DNA of 24,105 nucleotides from Nitrospirota bacterium (GCA_021790695.1 JAJYGJ010000199.1:1-24105); one strand, 5' to 3'; shown: positions 14,160-21,975, counted from the first letter of the stretch. Numbers and translations: made by a program. The notes: generated from the sequence alone by a model not told the origin.

Positions 14160-15104
14160 TTATCCGCCCTTTTGAAATGCGGGCGGCGATGGGGGATAAA
14201 CCGGCGGCTTTCCGGCCTCCCCGAGCCGGTTTATTTTTTCCATTATTTCGGGCATGGCCCTGGTGGCCGCCTCTTCGCCTTCAAGGATCGCGTCGTATCT
14301 CTGCGAGAAACTGCCGGTGCCCATGTTTCCCACATGCGGCCTTATCAGTATGTCGGCCTTTGACGCCTCCGCCCTCTCCAGCCCGCTGTGCATGATGTCG
14401 ATCGCCTTGAAGACAGTGCCCATTATCCCATCCGGCTGTCCGGTGTCCAGGTCGGACGATATATCGACCGCGATGACCAGACCGGCGCCGTACCTCCTTG
14501 CCTCATCGACGGGCAAGGGGCTCGTCACGCCGCCATCCACATACATCCTGCCGCCGATCCGGACGGGCTCGAAAACCCCGGGGATGGAGCAACTCGCCCT
14601 TACCGCCTCGCCCGTGTTCCCCCTGCCGAAGATGATCTCCCGGCCGCTTTCCAGGTCGGTGGCTACGGCGTAAAAGGGGATTTTCATTCTTTCCATGGGC
14701 GTATTGTTCACCGCGCGGTTTATGAAGTCCTCAAGTTTTTGTCCCTTCAGAAACCCCCCGTCCGGTATCGTCAGGTCGGTAAGGTCGCTTTTTTTGATGT
14801 GGATGGCCATTTTTTCAATCTGGTAGGGATTGTAGCCGTACGCGTAGAGGCTGCCCACGAAGCTCCCCGCACTCGCTCCGAAGATCATATCTATGGGCAC
14901 GTGGTTTGCGGCAAGCACCTTCAAAACCCCTATTTCCGCAAATCCCCTTGCCCCTCCGGCACCCAGGACCAGGGCGACCCTTGCCGGCCTGGGAGTGAGC
15001 GCGGAGGGGGGCGGTGAGGCGGGTTTGGGCGCGCATGAGACGATAAAAAAAAGGCAAAAAGAAATAAAAACAAGTCTGATAGATAACGGGTGAGCCGGCT
15101 GCAT
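14160..15104 (-). CDS. Patatin-like phospholipase, lipoprotein
   Basis: A 314-residue serine hydrolase of the patatin/RssA group. The N-terminus is a lipoprotein signal with the lipobox IVSC (Cys24), so the enzyme should be membrane-anchored. The catalytic elements are present: oxyanion loop GAGGARG, nucleophile elbow GASAGS, and the catalytic Asp in YVDGGVTSPLPVDEARRYGA. DLTIPDGGFLKGQKLEDFIN and ATDLESGREIIFGRG are typical of the family. Substrates are probably phospholipids or lysophospholipids (inferred). No Shine-Dalgarno precedes ATG 15104, and a -10-like TATACT lies only 6 nt upstream, so the mRNA may be leaderless. A fold-back element has inserted about 33 bp upstream of the start codon. 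Confidence 0.9.
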   Translation of the reverse strand: MQPAHPLSIRLVFISFCLFFIVSCAPKPASPPPSALTPRPARVALVLGAGGARGFAEIGVLKVLAANHVPIDMIFGASAGSFVGSLYAYGYNPYQIEKMAIHIKKSDLTDLTIPDGGFLKGQKLEDFINRAVNNTPMERMKIPFYAVATDLESGREIIFGRGNTGEAVRASCSIPGVFEPVRIGGRMYVDGGVTSPLPVDEARRYGAGLVIAVDISSDLDTGQPDGIMGTVFKAIDIMHSGLERAEASKADILIRPHVGNMGTGSFSQRYDAILEGEEAATRAMPEIMEKINRLGEAGKPPVYPPSPPAFQKGG

Positions 15105-15109
15105 CCACT

Positions 15110-15115
15110 AGTATA
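15110..15115 (-). promoter_or_regulatory. Candidate -10 box of the patatin gene
   Basis: TATACT (5 of 6) ends 5 nt before the start codon, which would place the transcript start at or next to the ATG. No consensus -35 is seen; the position 17 nt upstream lies at the left duplication flanking the fold-back element. Confidence 0.3.
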
Positions 15116-15136
15116 TACGATTAAAAAGATAAAATG

Positions 15137-15144
15137 GGAGGCCG
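15137..15144 (+). repeat. Left 8-bp direct duplication (target-site duplication)
   Basis: GGAGGCCG directly abuts the left terminal inverted repeat and recurs in the same orientation at 15469-15476, abutting the right one. Confidence 0.75.
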
Positions 15145-15158
15145 GGTAGTGGTACAGT
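15145..15158 (+). repeat. Left terminal inverted repeat (14 bp)
   Basis: GGTAGTGGTACAGT is the exact reverse complement of 15455-15468. Confidence 0.85.
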
Positions 15159-15454
15159 CCGGTCAATCCACGGGCAGATATTATTCCGGGGGCGTTGGTA
15201 TCCGCCCGCTCTTATGTGATGAGGGGCAGCCCATACCTGCCTGTTCTATGAAAGAGGGGAAAGGCCGACGGACGAGAGACGGCGCGTCCGAAAAACCGGG
15301 GTGATCGCCCTTCAAAACGGCTAAATGGATCCTTTGGGTTACGTCCGGAACGGCCACCCCGAATGAATAGGGCAGGCAGGTAAATGGGCTCCAGGGACAA
15401 GCGGGTATACCCCATCCGGAGGGGGGACGATTCCGCCGTAGCTTGGCAAAGCAA

Positions 15455-15468
15455 ACTGTACCACTACC
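15455..15468 (-). repeat. Right terminal inverted repeat (14 bp)
   Basis: ACTGTACCACTACC is the exact reverse complement of 15145-15158. Confidence 0.85.
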
Positions 15469-15476
15469 GGAGGCCG
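15469..15476 (+). repeat. Right 8-bp direct duplication (target-site duplication)
   Basis: GGAGGCCG is identical to 15137-15144 and immediately follows the right inverted repeat. Confidence 0.75.
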
Positions 15477-15483
15477 TCTTCGC

Positions 15484-15512
15484 TTGACTTTTTTATACCC
15501 CCCCGCGACAAT
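15484..15512 (+). promoter_or_regulatory. Probable promoter of the histidine kinase-SDR-bioD operon
   Basis: TTGACT (15484-15489, 5 of 6) is followed at 17 nt by GACAAT (15507-15512, 4 of 6). Transcription would start near 15519 and leave a leader of about 118 nt. The promoter begins 8 bp after the right target duplication of the fold-back element. Confidence 0.45.
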
Positions 15513-15636
15513 AAAGGGCGGCGAAAGGCCAAGAAGGGGCTGTTGTGAGGGCTTCGCGGACGCACGGGCTAAAAGGTTTGGAAGCGTCTGAAAGATTTTA
15601 GAAACGGCGGTCTAAGAAGCGGGGATATTTATTTTA

Positions 15637-18150
15637 ATGGAAAGTCCCATTGAAAGCGGCGGTCAGGACATTTCCAGGACGGGAAAAACAGGCCAGCCGC
15701 CTTCCGATGACCCCGGGATAAACTGCAAGGCATTATTCGAGGAGCAGGAGGCGCTCAGGCGGAGCGAGGAACGCTTCCGCCTGGCGCTGCTGGGCTCAAC
15801 CGACGGCCTCTGGGACTTGAACGTGAAGACGAAAGAGATATACTTTTCACCCCGCTGGAAATCCATGCTTGGCTACGCCGATGATGAACTGGTGAACCAT
15901 CTTGATACATGCATGGCGCTGATGCACCCTGAAGACAGGCAACCCGCCCTCGCGTTTATCCGGAACTTCCTGGATGGCGGCGACTGTAAATTCGAGACGG
16001 AATTCCGGCTGAGGCACAAGGACGGCGCTTATCGAAACATCCTTTCGAGGGCCGTCCTTGTGCGCGACGCCGATAACGTCCCAGTGCGCCTTGTGGGCAC
16101 CCATGTGGATATCACCGAGCGCAAAAAATCGGAGGAGGCGGTGCGGAGGTTTGCCGATGTCGTACAGCACACGAAGATCGGGGTTGCCATCGGCGTTGAA
16201 GACGGAACATTGGGGTTGGTGAATCCGGCTTTTGCCGAAATGCACGGCTATACGATCGATGAGCTTCACGGACGGCCCATAGCCGACGTATACGCGCCCC
16301 AGGTCCGGGCCGATGTGCCTGATTTAATAAACATAATAAACAAAAAGGGATATCACAAGTTTGAGACCCTCCGTCTTCGCAAGGACGGCTCCGTTTTTCC
16401 GGCCGAGGTTGAGGCCTATGCCGTAAAAGACAATGAGGGCAGGGTGCTTTATCGCGTTGCCAATTTTCAGGATATCACCGGACGCAAGAAAGAAGAGGAA
16501 CGCCTCCGCAAGGAAGCGGAACACGGCAGGCTTCTTCTTGAACTGTACGAAAAATCCGCCTACCTGACCGACAAGGAACTCTATGGATATATCCTGGAGC
16601 GGGCCGTCCGCATTACCGACAGCGCCATCGGATTTTTTCATATGATTTCCGGCGACCAGAAGACCGTCATCCTGTCGACATGGACCGGGGAGACGTTCAG
16701 AAACTGTTCGGCCTCACAGGATCGCCATTACCCGCTCGCCCAGGCCGGCAACTGGGCCGATTGCGTTCGTTTCAGACGCCCGGTTGTATGCAATGACTAC
16801 CGGAACTCCCCCGGCAGGAAGGGACTGCCTGAAGGGCACGCCCCGGTGGCCCGGTTCATGAGCATCCCCGTAATGGAGGAAAACGAGGTCCGGTTCATCA
16901 TGGGCGTGGGAAACAAGCCCACGGATTATGAAGAGCACGACATCGTCCAGCTCCAGGTGGCGGTCAATGAGCTGCACAAGATCATCATGAAGCGGCGCGC
17001 CGATGACGCGCTGAAGAAAGAGCAGCTTAAATCCGAAAAGTTGCAGGCGATCGGGACCCTGGCCGGCGGTATCGCCCACGATTTCAATAACCTTATGCAG
17101 GGGGTGTTCGGGTACATATCCCTGGCAAAAGGGCAGCTCGACCGCAAGCATGCCGCCCTTGCCAGCCTGGAACAGGCGGAAAAGGCGCTAACTATGTCGA
17201 TCAGCCTTTCCAGTCAGCTTCTAACATTTTCCAGGGGAGGGCATCCCGTCAAAAGGAGAATACCGCTCATGCCGCTCGTCAAAAACTCGGCCAATTTCGC
17301 GCTGAGCGGGTCTCGTTCCGTCTGCCGTATAACGGCGGATAAAGACCTGTGGGATGCGGATGCCGACGAGGGGCAGACAGGGCAGGTGATCCAGAATATC
17401 GTGCTGAACGCCAATGAGGCGATGCCTGACGGCGGGATTGTGGACATCTCCATCGGCAACGTTGATATACCGGCGGGAGGCAAGCCGTCATTGCGGGACG
17501 GCGGCATGTTCGTAAGGATCGACATCCGGGATTCGGGCATCGGGATACCCGGGCGGGACCTTCCCAGGATATTTGACCCTTATTTCACCACCAAGCAGAC
17601 GGGTAGCGGCCTCGGGCTGGCGACGTCCTATTCCATCGTCAGAAACCATGGCGGGGCGATAGAAGTCGAATCCGGAGAAAACAGGGGCAGCGTCTTTTCA
17701 ATTTACCTGCCTGCCGCGCAAGGCGGCAAAGAGGAGGAAACCCCGGCGTCCGCCGCCGAAGCCGCCAGGAGAGGAAGAATACTGGTGATGGACGATGACG
17801 AGATGGTGAGGGACGTGGCCATGAGGATGATTTCGGGGCTAGGCCATGAGGGAGAGTCCGCGGAAAATGGAGAGGATGCAGTCCGCAGGTTCCGGCAGGC
17901 GATGGATGCTGGCAGGCCCTTTGATATCGTGATCCTCGATCTGACGGTCAGGGGAGGCATGGGGGGAGAGCAGGCCATCCGGAGGCTTCGGGAGATGGAT
18001 CCCTCGGTAAAGGCCATCGTATCAAGCGGGTACTCCGATAGTCCTCTGGTGTCCAACTACCGGGCATACGGGTTTGCGGCTGTCCTGAACAAGCCTTACG
18101 TGCTTGCGGCCATGACGGAGAGCCTGAACGCGCTTCTCCGCCGGTCGTGA
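15637..18150 (+). CDS. Hybrid sensor histidine kinase (PAS-PAS-GAF-HisKA-HATPase-REC)
   Basis: An 837-residue soluble sensor kinase; I see no transmembrane helix. Order: PAS with PAC (about 40-165, ending DITERKKSEE), a second PAS (about 170-285, ending DITGRKKEEE), a GAF-like domain (about 305-450), HisKA with the phosphorylatable His481 in LAGGIAHDFNNLMQGV, HATPase with VIQNIVLNANEAM, DSGIGIPGRD and GSGLGLATSYSIVRNHGG, and a C-terminal receiver with the acidic pocket near Asp719 and phospho-acceptor Asp768 (VILDLTVRGG). No output domain follows. The ATG 15637 has only a distant GGGG as ribosome site. The stop overlaps the next gene (GTGA). The signal is unknown. The cytoplasmic PAS/GAF sensors point to an internal or diffusible cue. 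Confidence 0.93.
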   Translation: MESPIESGGQDISRTGKTGQPPSDDPGINCKALFEEQEALRRSEERFRLALLGSTDGLWDLNVKTKEIYFSPRWKSMLGYADDELVNHLDTCMALMHPEDRQPALAFIRNFLDGGDCKFETEFRLRHKDGAYRNILSRAVLVRDADNVPVRLVGTHVDITERKKSEEAVRRFADVVQHTKIGVAIGVEDGTLGLVNPAFAEMHGYTIDELHGRPIADVYAPQVRADVPDLINIINKKGYHKFETLRLRKDGSVFPAEVEAYAVKDNEGRVLYRVANFQDITGRKKEEERLRKEAEHGRLLLELYEKSAYLTDKELYGYILERAVRITDSAIGFFHMISGDQKTVILSTWTGETFRNCSASQDRHYPLAQAGNWADCVRFRRPVVCNDYRNSPGRKGLPEGHAPVARFMSIPVMEENEVRFIMGVGNKPTDYEEHDIVQLQVAVNELHKIIMKRRADDALKKEQLKSEKLQAIGTLAGGIAHDFNNLMQGVFGYISLAKGQLDRKHAALASLEQAEKALTMSISLSSQLLTFSRGGHPVKRRIPLMPLVKNSANFALSGSRSVCRITADKDLWDADADEGQTGQVIQNIVLNANEAMPDGGIVDISIGNVDIPAGGKPSLRDGGMFVRIDIRDSGIGIPGRDLPRIFDPYFTTKQTGSGLGLATSYSIVRNHGGAIEVESGENRGSVFSIYLPAAQGGKEEETPASAAEAARRGRILVMDDDEMVRDVAMRMISGLGHEGESAENGEDAVRRFRQAMDAGRPFDIVILDLTVRGGMGGEQAIRRLREMDPSVKAIVSSGYSDSPLVSNYRAYGFAAVLNKPYVLAAMTESLNALLRRS

Positions 18151-18881
18151 AACACGAGACCGCCCCCGTACAAAGGGGCGTCCTTATCACCGGCGGCGCG
18201 GGTGGGCTTGGAAGCGCCCTTGCGCTCAGGCTGACCGATGAGGGCTACAGGGTCGCCATAAATTTCCGCGGGGGCGGGGCGGCCGCGGAGCGGCTCACCC
18301 GCAAGCTGGGCGCCTCCGCCCTGGCGCTTCGGGCGGACGTGGGCGATCCCGGGGAAATGTACGCCGCGGCCGAGGCCCTCCGGGCCGGATGGGGCAGGCT
18401 TGAGGCGCTCATAAACTGCGCCGGCATCGCAAGGGACGCCCTCCTTGTAAAACTGGAGCCTGAGGAATGGGACGAGGTAATAAGGGTGAACCTTACCGGC
18501 GCGTTCAATGCGATCAGGTCCTTTGCGCCGCTGATGACCGGCCCCGGAGGCGGACATATCATAAACGTCTCTTCATACTCCGGGCTCAAGGGAAAGCGCG
18601 GCCAGGCGGCTTACAGCGCGTCGAAGGCGGCGCTTATCGGCTTGACCCTCGGGGCGGCGGCGGAACTGGGAGGGCGGAATATCCGGGTAAACGCCGTGCT
18701 TCCGGGCTATATGCCTACCCGTATGGGAGCCGCGGCGCCCGGGGCCATGCGCGAGGCGGAAAAAGACAGCCTGCTTGGCAGGCTCTCCGGCGCGGAGGAG
18801 GCCGCATCGTTCATAGCCGGGCTTCTCCGCATGGAATGCATAACGGGGCAGGTGTATCCGGTCGAAAGCAGGGCTTTTTGA
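18147..18881 (+). CDS. SDR-family 3-oxoacyl-ACP reductase-like protein (FabG-like)
   Basis: A 244-residue NAD(P)-dependent short-chain dehydrogenase. It has the cofactor motif TGGAGGLG at 15-22, NCAGIARD for the adenine pocket, and the catalytic Ser143-Tyr156-Lys160 set (NVSSYSG, AAYSASKAA). RVNAVLPGYMPTRM follows, as in FabG. The GTG at 18147 overlaps the kinase stop by 4 bp. A dethiobiotin synthetase gene starts 22 bp downstream. FabG-like reductases occur in biotin clusters of some anaerobes, where they help make the pimeloyl chain on ACP, so a biotin-related reduction is a reasonable inference. A general fatty-acid or polyketide-type role cannot be excluded. Confidence 0.88.
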   Translation: MKHETAPVQRGVLITGGAGGLGSALALRLTDEGYRVAINFRGGGAAAERLTRKLGASALALRADVGDPGEMYAAAEALRAGWGRLEALINCAGIARDALLVKLEPEEWDEVIRVNLTGAFNAIRSFAPLMTGPGGGHIINVSSYSGLKGKRGQAAYSASKAALIGLTLGAAAELGGRNIRVNAVLPGYMPTRMGAAAPGAMREAEKDSLLGRLSGAEEAASFIAGLLRMECITGQVYPVESRAF

Positions 18882-18903
18882 CTGGCATGGGAAGCTGATT
18901 GAA

Positions 18904-19629
18904 ATGACAAAAGGTTTTTTTATAACGGGGACCGACACGGGCGTGGGCAAGACCATTGTCGCCGCCGCGCTCATCCGTTTTTTAAGGTGGATGGGGTTTT
19001 CCGTCTGCGCCATGAAACCCGTGGAATCGGGTTGTGTCAGGAAAGGAGGCGCGCCGGTCCCTTCGGACGGGATTTTTTTGCGGGATGCGGCCGGCATGAG
19101 TTTGGACATTTCCGAGGTGACTCCGTACGCCCTGGAGGCCCCGCTTGCCCCGATGGTCGCCTCAAACCTGGAAGGGGTCCGGATCGAGCCGGAGAGGATA
19201 AAGAGGATATTTTCCGGGCTCGCGGAAAAATACGACGCGGCCGTTGTCGAGGGAGTGGGCGGGCTTCTTGTCCCGATCAGGAGGGATTATTTCGTCCTCG
19301 ATCTTATCGTAGATCTGGGGCTTCCGGTCGTTATTGTGGCAAGGCCGGGCCTGGGTACGATCAACCACACGCTTTTAACGCTCCGGTGCGCGCTCGGCGC
19401 CGGCGCGCGGGTGGCGGGGATAGTAATAAATCATCCGGAAGAGGCAGACGGCCCGGGGAAGGCGGCCGCGGACGGCCTGGCCCTGCGCACAAACCCTGAT
19501 GTGCTAAGGCAACTGGCCGGGGTCCCGATCATAGGCGTTTTCCCGCACCTTGCGGAGACGTCCGGCCCGGCCCTTGAAAGGGCCGCGGCCGCCAGCCTGG
19601 ACCGGGACCGCCTGATGAGTTTTTTTTGA
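18904..19629 (+). CDS. bioD: ATP-dependent dethiobiotin synthetase
   Basis: A 241-residue enzyme closing the ureido ring of dethiobiotin from 7,8-diaminopelargonate, CO2 and ATP, the penultimate step of biotin synthesis. The P-loop GTDTGVGKT is at 9-17, the conserved Lys and substrate segment are in CAMKPVESGC, and VVEGVGGLLVPI is the second nucleotide and Mg site. The length is usual for BioD (about 220-240). The ATG at 18904 is 22 bp after the SDR stop, with GGGAAGC upstream, so the two genes are probably co-transcribed with the sensor kinase. bioA, bioB and bioF are not in the window. The motifs are complete. Confidence 0.94.
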   Translation: MTKGFFITGTDTGVGKTIVAAALIRFLRWMGFSVCAMKPVESGCVRKGGAPVPSDGIFLRDAAGMSLDISEVTPYALEAPLAPMVASNLEGVRIEPERIKRIFSGLAEKYDAAVVEGVGGLLVPIRRDYFVLDLIVDLGLPVVIVARPGLGTINHTLLTLRCALGAGARVAGIVINHPEEADGPGKAAADGLALRTNPDVLRQLAGVPIIGVFPHLAETSGPALERAAAASLDRDRLMSFF

Positions 19630-19693
19630 GGATTTCAAGATGGGTTATGAGGCTTTTCCGGGGTTTTTTGGGGCCGCCCGGGGCCGTTTTTCT

Positions 19694-19722
19694 TTGACTA
19701 AGTTCCTCTTATAATTTAATAT
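19694..19722 (+). promoter_or_regulatory. Promoter of the yicC operon, abutting the start codon
   Basis: TTGACT (19694-19699) with 17 nt to TAATAT (19717-19722) predicts a start near 19729, one base before the ATG at 19730. A perfect TATAAT also occurs at 19710-19715 but lacks a -35 at proper spacing. Either way the leader is 0-8 nt, without a Shine-Dalgarno site. Confidence 0.45.
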
Positions 19723-19729
19723 TTTAACT

Positions 19730-20575
19730 ATGCTTCAGGGAATGACGGGTTTCGGCTCATCCGAGAAAGGCGATTTCAGGGTCGAGGTCCGTTCTTTAAA
19801 CAGCAGGTTTCTTGAGATAAACCTCAAACTGCCTTCCGGTCTCATGGAGCAGGATATCCTCCTTCGGAACATCATAAAAGGCAGGTTTGCCAGGGGCAAA
19901 TTCGACGTCTTCGTGACGGTCAGGTCCGGCAGGCAGGGTTTCAGCCTGAATGTCTCGAAGGCCCGGCAGGTGTATGAGGCCATGGAGGGCCTGAGGCGGG
20001 AGTTGTCCATCCCGGGACAGACCGGCATCCGTGAGCTTGCCGCCATGAAGGACCTTTTCGTCTCCGAGGAGTCGGGCCAGGACGCGGCATCGATCGAGGG
20101 GGCCTTTGAAGAGGCGCTCTCCGGGGCCGAGGCAATGAGGCTCCGGGAAGGGCGGATGATAGCGGAGGACATCGACGGAAGGATCGCGAGCCTCGGGCGC
20201 ATTAACGGCCGGATGAAGGAGCTTCTGCCCGCGACCCTTTCGGGTCTAAAGGAGAAGTATGCCTCCAAGATAAAGTCCATGCTCCAGGAGACGGGGTGGG
20301 ACGAGGGGCGGCTGCTGCAGGAGGCCGCAATCCTGGCCGAGCGGGCAGACATCGCGGAGGAGCTTACAAGGATCGCGGGCCACCTCGATCAGATGAAAAA
20401 AATCATCAGGGGCAATGACAAGACCGGCAGGGAGCTCGATTTCCTGCTCCAGGAACTCCACAGGGAAGCCAATACCATAGGCTCGAAGACCAGCGATATG
20501 GAGATCACCGCCAGGGCGATCGAGTTCAAGACGGAAGTGGAGAGGATCCGGCAGCAGGCCCAAAACCTGCAATAA
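19730..20575 (+). CDS. yicC: YicC-family endoribonuclease-like protein
   Basis: A 281-residue member of the YicC/YloC family (N-terminal YicC-like domain, C-terminal DUF1732). The start MLQGMTGFGSSEKGDFRVEV agrees with the family pattern M-x-x-M-T, which fixes ATG 19730. RSLNSRFLEINLKLP follows. The C-terminal signature is intact: LLQEAAILAERADIAEELTR, GRELDFLLQELHREANTIGS, and I-E-F-K-T-E-V-E-R-I-R-Q-Q-A-Q-N-L-Q. E. coli YicC takes part in RNA turnover, so a ribonuclease role is likely. No Shine-Dalgarno precedes the start. It is the first gene of the block yicC, DUF370, gmk, rpoZ, coaBC, an order conserved in many bacteria. Confidence 0.95.
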   Translation: MLQGMTGFGSSEKGDFRVEVRSLNSRFLEINLKLPSGLMEQDILLRNIIKGRFARGKFDVFVTVRSGRQGFSLNVSKARQVYEAMEGLRRELSIPGQTGIRELAAMKDLFVSEESGQDAASIEGAFEEALSGAEAMRLREGRMIAEDIDGRIASLGRINGRMKELLPATLSGLKEKYASKIKSMLQETGWDEGRLLQEAAILAERADIAEELTRIAGHLDQMKKIIRGNDKTGRELDFLLQELHREANTIGSKTSDMEITARAIEFKTEVERIRQQAQNLQ

Positions 20576-20588
20576 ACATTGAATCATA

Positions 20589-20873
20589 ATGGATACAATG
20601 GTTAAAAAAGACGATCCGGCCCCGGTCCTTGTCAATATCGGTTTCGGCAACATGGTGGCGGGGGCGAAGGTGGTGGCCATACTCACGCCCGGCTCCGCGC
20701 CGATGAAACGCCTGCGCGAAGAGGCGCGCGACAGGGGCAAGCTCGTTGACGCCACCGAAGGCAGGCGCACGCGTTCCATCCTGATAACCGACAGCGACCA
20801 TGTGATACTCTCCGCCCTTCAGGCCGAGACGATTACGCAGAGGTTCCTGGGAAAGGCGGCCCAAATTGAGTAG
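20589..20873 (+). CDS. RemA-like DUF370 family protein
   Basis: A 94-residue protein closely matching the DUF370/RemA family: VLVNIGFGNMVAGAKVVAIL, SAPMKRLREEARDRGKLVDA, TEGRRTRSILITDSDHVILS and ALQAETITQRF. Bacillus RemA is a ring-forming DNA-binding activator of matrix genes; outside Firmicutes the role is undefined, though the gene usually sits between yicC and gmk as here. The family normally begins just before the INIGFGN block, so ATG 20589 or ATG 20598 (nine bases later) are both possible. Neither has a good ribosome site. Its stop overlaps the gmk start by 8 bp. Confidence 0.92.
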   Translation: MDTMVKKDDPAPVLVNIGFGNMVAGAKVVAILTPGSAPMKRLREEARDRGKLVDATEGRRTRSILITDSDHVILSALQAETITQRFLGKAAQIE

Positions 20874-21552
20874 TGACCGGCCGCGGCCCGGCGATGAGCC
20901 GACGGCGGCTTGGCAGAGCAAAAACGCCCGCGGCACGCTTTTCATAATATCCGCCCCTTCCGGCGCCGGAAAGACCACGCTTGTGCGCCGGGCGATAGAG
21001 GGCCTGCCCGGCATCGCGGAGTCCGTCTCCTACACATCGCGGAGCCCGCGGAAGGGCGAAGTCCCGGGTCTCGATTACCATTACGTATCCGGGGAGGAGT
21101 TTGCCGCCATGGCCGCGAGGGGCGAGTTTCTCGAATGCGCGGAGGTGCACGGCAACCGCTACGGGACATCGCTGAAGGCGCTTGACCGCCTGCTGGCCGG
21201 AGGCGCGGACGTCATACTGGACATAGACACGCAGGGCGCAAGACAGATCAGGGAGAAAAGCGCGAAAAACAAGGATTTGCCGGAGGCGGTATATATATTC
21301 ATCCTGCCTCCTTCAATGGAGGCACTAAGGGAGAGATTAGAGAACCGAAAGACTGATTCCGGGGAGCAGGTGGGGCTCAGGATCCGAAACGCGAGGGGCG
21401 AGATAATGCAGTACGGGCTGTACGATTATGTTATAGTGAACGATAGGCTTGAAGAGGCCCTGGAGAGGCTGAAGGCGGTAATACTGGCCCGAAGGTCGTC
21501 AGTCGACAGGGTCAACCGGGCCTGGGTGGAGAAAAATTTTCTGGATAACTAA
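20866..21552 (+). CDS. gmk: Guanylate kinase
   Basis: A 228-residue enzyme phosphorylating GMP to GDP with ATP. The P-loop SAPSGAGKTTLVRR is followed by the GMP-binding block SVSYTSRSPRKGEVPGLDYH with YHYVSGEEF, then FLECAEVHGNRYGTS, VILDIDTQGARQIRE, the lid RLENRKTDSGEQVGLRIRNA and DYVIVND. The frame begins with TTG 20866, with GGAAAGGCGG upstream, overlapping the previous gene by 8 bp. No ATG or GTG exists between it and the domain, so the protein carries about 22 extra N-terminal residues compared with E. coli Gmk. All motifs are present. Confidence 0.95.
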   Translation: MSSDRPRPGDEPTAAWQSKNARGTLFIISAPSGAGKTTLVRRAIEGLPGIAESVSYTSRSPRKGEVPGLDYHYVSGEEFAAMAARGEFLECAEVHGNRYGTSLKALDRLLAGGADVILDIDTQGARQIREKSAKNKDLPEAVYIFILPPSMEALRERLENRKTDSGEQVGLRIRNARGEIMQYGLYDYVIVNDRLEEALERLKAVILARRSSVDRVNRAWVEKNFLDN

Positions 21553-21564
21553 GGAGGTGTGCTG

Positions 21565-21975
21565 ATGGATATAATCTCGCTGCCCGTGAAGATAGATAAG
21601 AAAAAGATAGACAGCAGGTTCCGCCTGGTGACCATAGCGTCACAGAGGGCCAAAGACCTTTCCCTGGGTTCGAAGCCGAAACTGCCTTCAAAATACGTGA
21701 AGGTGGCATCCCAGGGCATCCTCGAGGCCGTGGAAAACTCGCTGGAATTCCTGACCGGCGAAGAGGCCAGGACCGCCCTTGAAGAGGCAAAGAAAGTCGA
21801 TATGCGCCGCCTGCTTGAGTCGAAGAAGCGCGAGGCCAGGGTTGAGGAGCTGACGGAACTGGAACGCGACCTCAAGGTGTACCTGCACGAGAAGGAAGAG
21901 AAAGGCAAGGAGGGCATCGAGGAGCTCTTCGTGGAAAAAAATGAAGAAGAGGAGCCCGAGCCCCCTAAAGAATAA
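21565..21975 (+). CDS. rpoZ: DNA-directed RNA polymerase omega subunit
   Basis: A 136-residue omega subunit that aids assembly and stability of core RNA polymerase. The N-terminal part MDIISLPVKIDKKKIDSRFR, then LVTIASQRAKDL, matches the omega core. The remainder is longer than E. coli omega (91 residues) and ends in a charged helical tail with clusters such as KNEEEEPEPPKE. ATG 21565 is chosen because AAGGAGGT ends 6 nt before it; GTG 21559 would touch the ribosome site. It follows gmk by 12 bp and overlaps coaBC by 35 bp, placing polymerase, nucleotide and coenzyme genes in one transcript. Confidence 0.9.
   Translation: MDIISLPVKIDKKKIDSRFRLVTIASQRAKDLSLGSKPKLPSKYVKVASQGILEAVENSLEFLTGEEARTALEEAKKVDMRRLLESKKREARVEELTELERDLKVYLHEKEEKGKEGIEELFVEKNEEEEPEPPKE

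Larger units (their letters stand above)
15145..15468. mobile_element. MITE-like fold-back insertion element, 324 bp, possibly a structured RNA
   Basis: The element has perfect 14-bp inverted termini and an exact 8-bp flanking duplication (GGAGGCCG), the hallmark of transposition. It carries no transposase. The interior folds on itself: 15228-15249 pairs over 22 bp (two G-U, one AA bulge) with 15367-15390, and 15256-15274 (GGGG, GGCCG, CGGACG) pairs with 15342-15360. Smaller pairings link GGTAT/CCCGC to GCGGG/ATACC. The only sizeable open frame (15212-15454, minus) lies across these helices and has no ribosome site. An 8-bp duplication occurs in several insertion-sequence families, so the parent cannot be named. 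A large ncRNA, such as a HEARO/OMEGA-type RNA without its nuclease, is a less supported alternative. Confidence 0.7.

Noticed and set aside
15212..15454. An 80-codon minus-strand open frame as a gene
   Set aside because: It lies wholly inside the fold-back element across its paired arms, has no ribosome site, is rich in Arg, Pro and Gly, and resembles no family.
19660..19692. GC-rich sequence with T-runs after bioD as a rho-independent terminator
   Set aside because: T-runs exist, but the best stem I can draw is only four to five pairs, so I do not list it as a feature.
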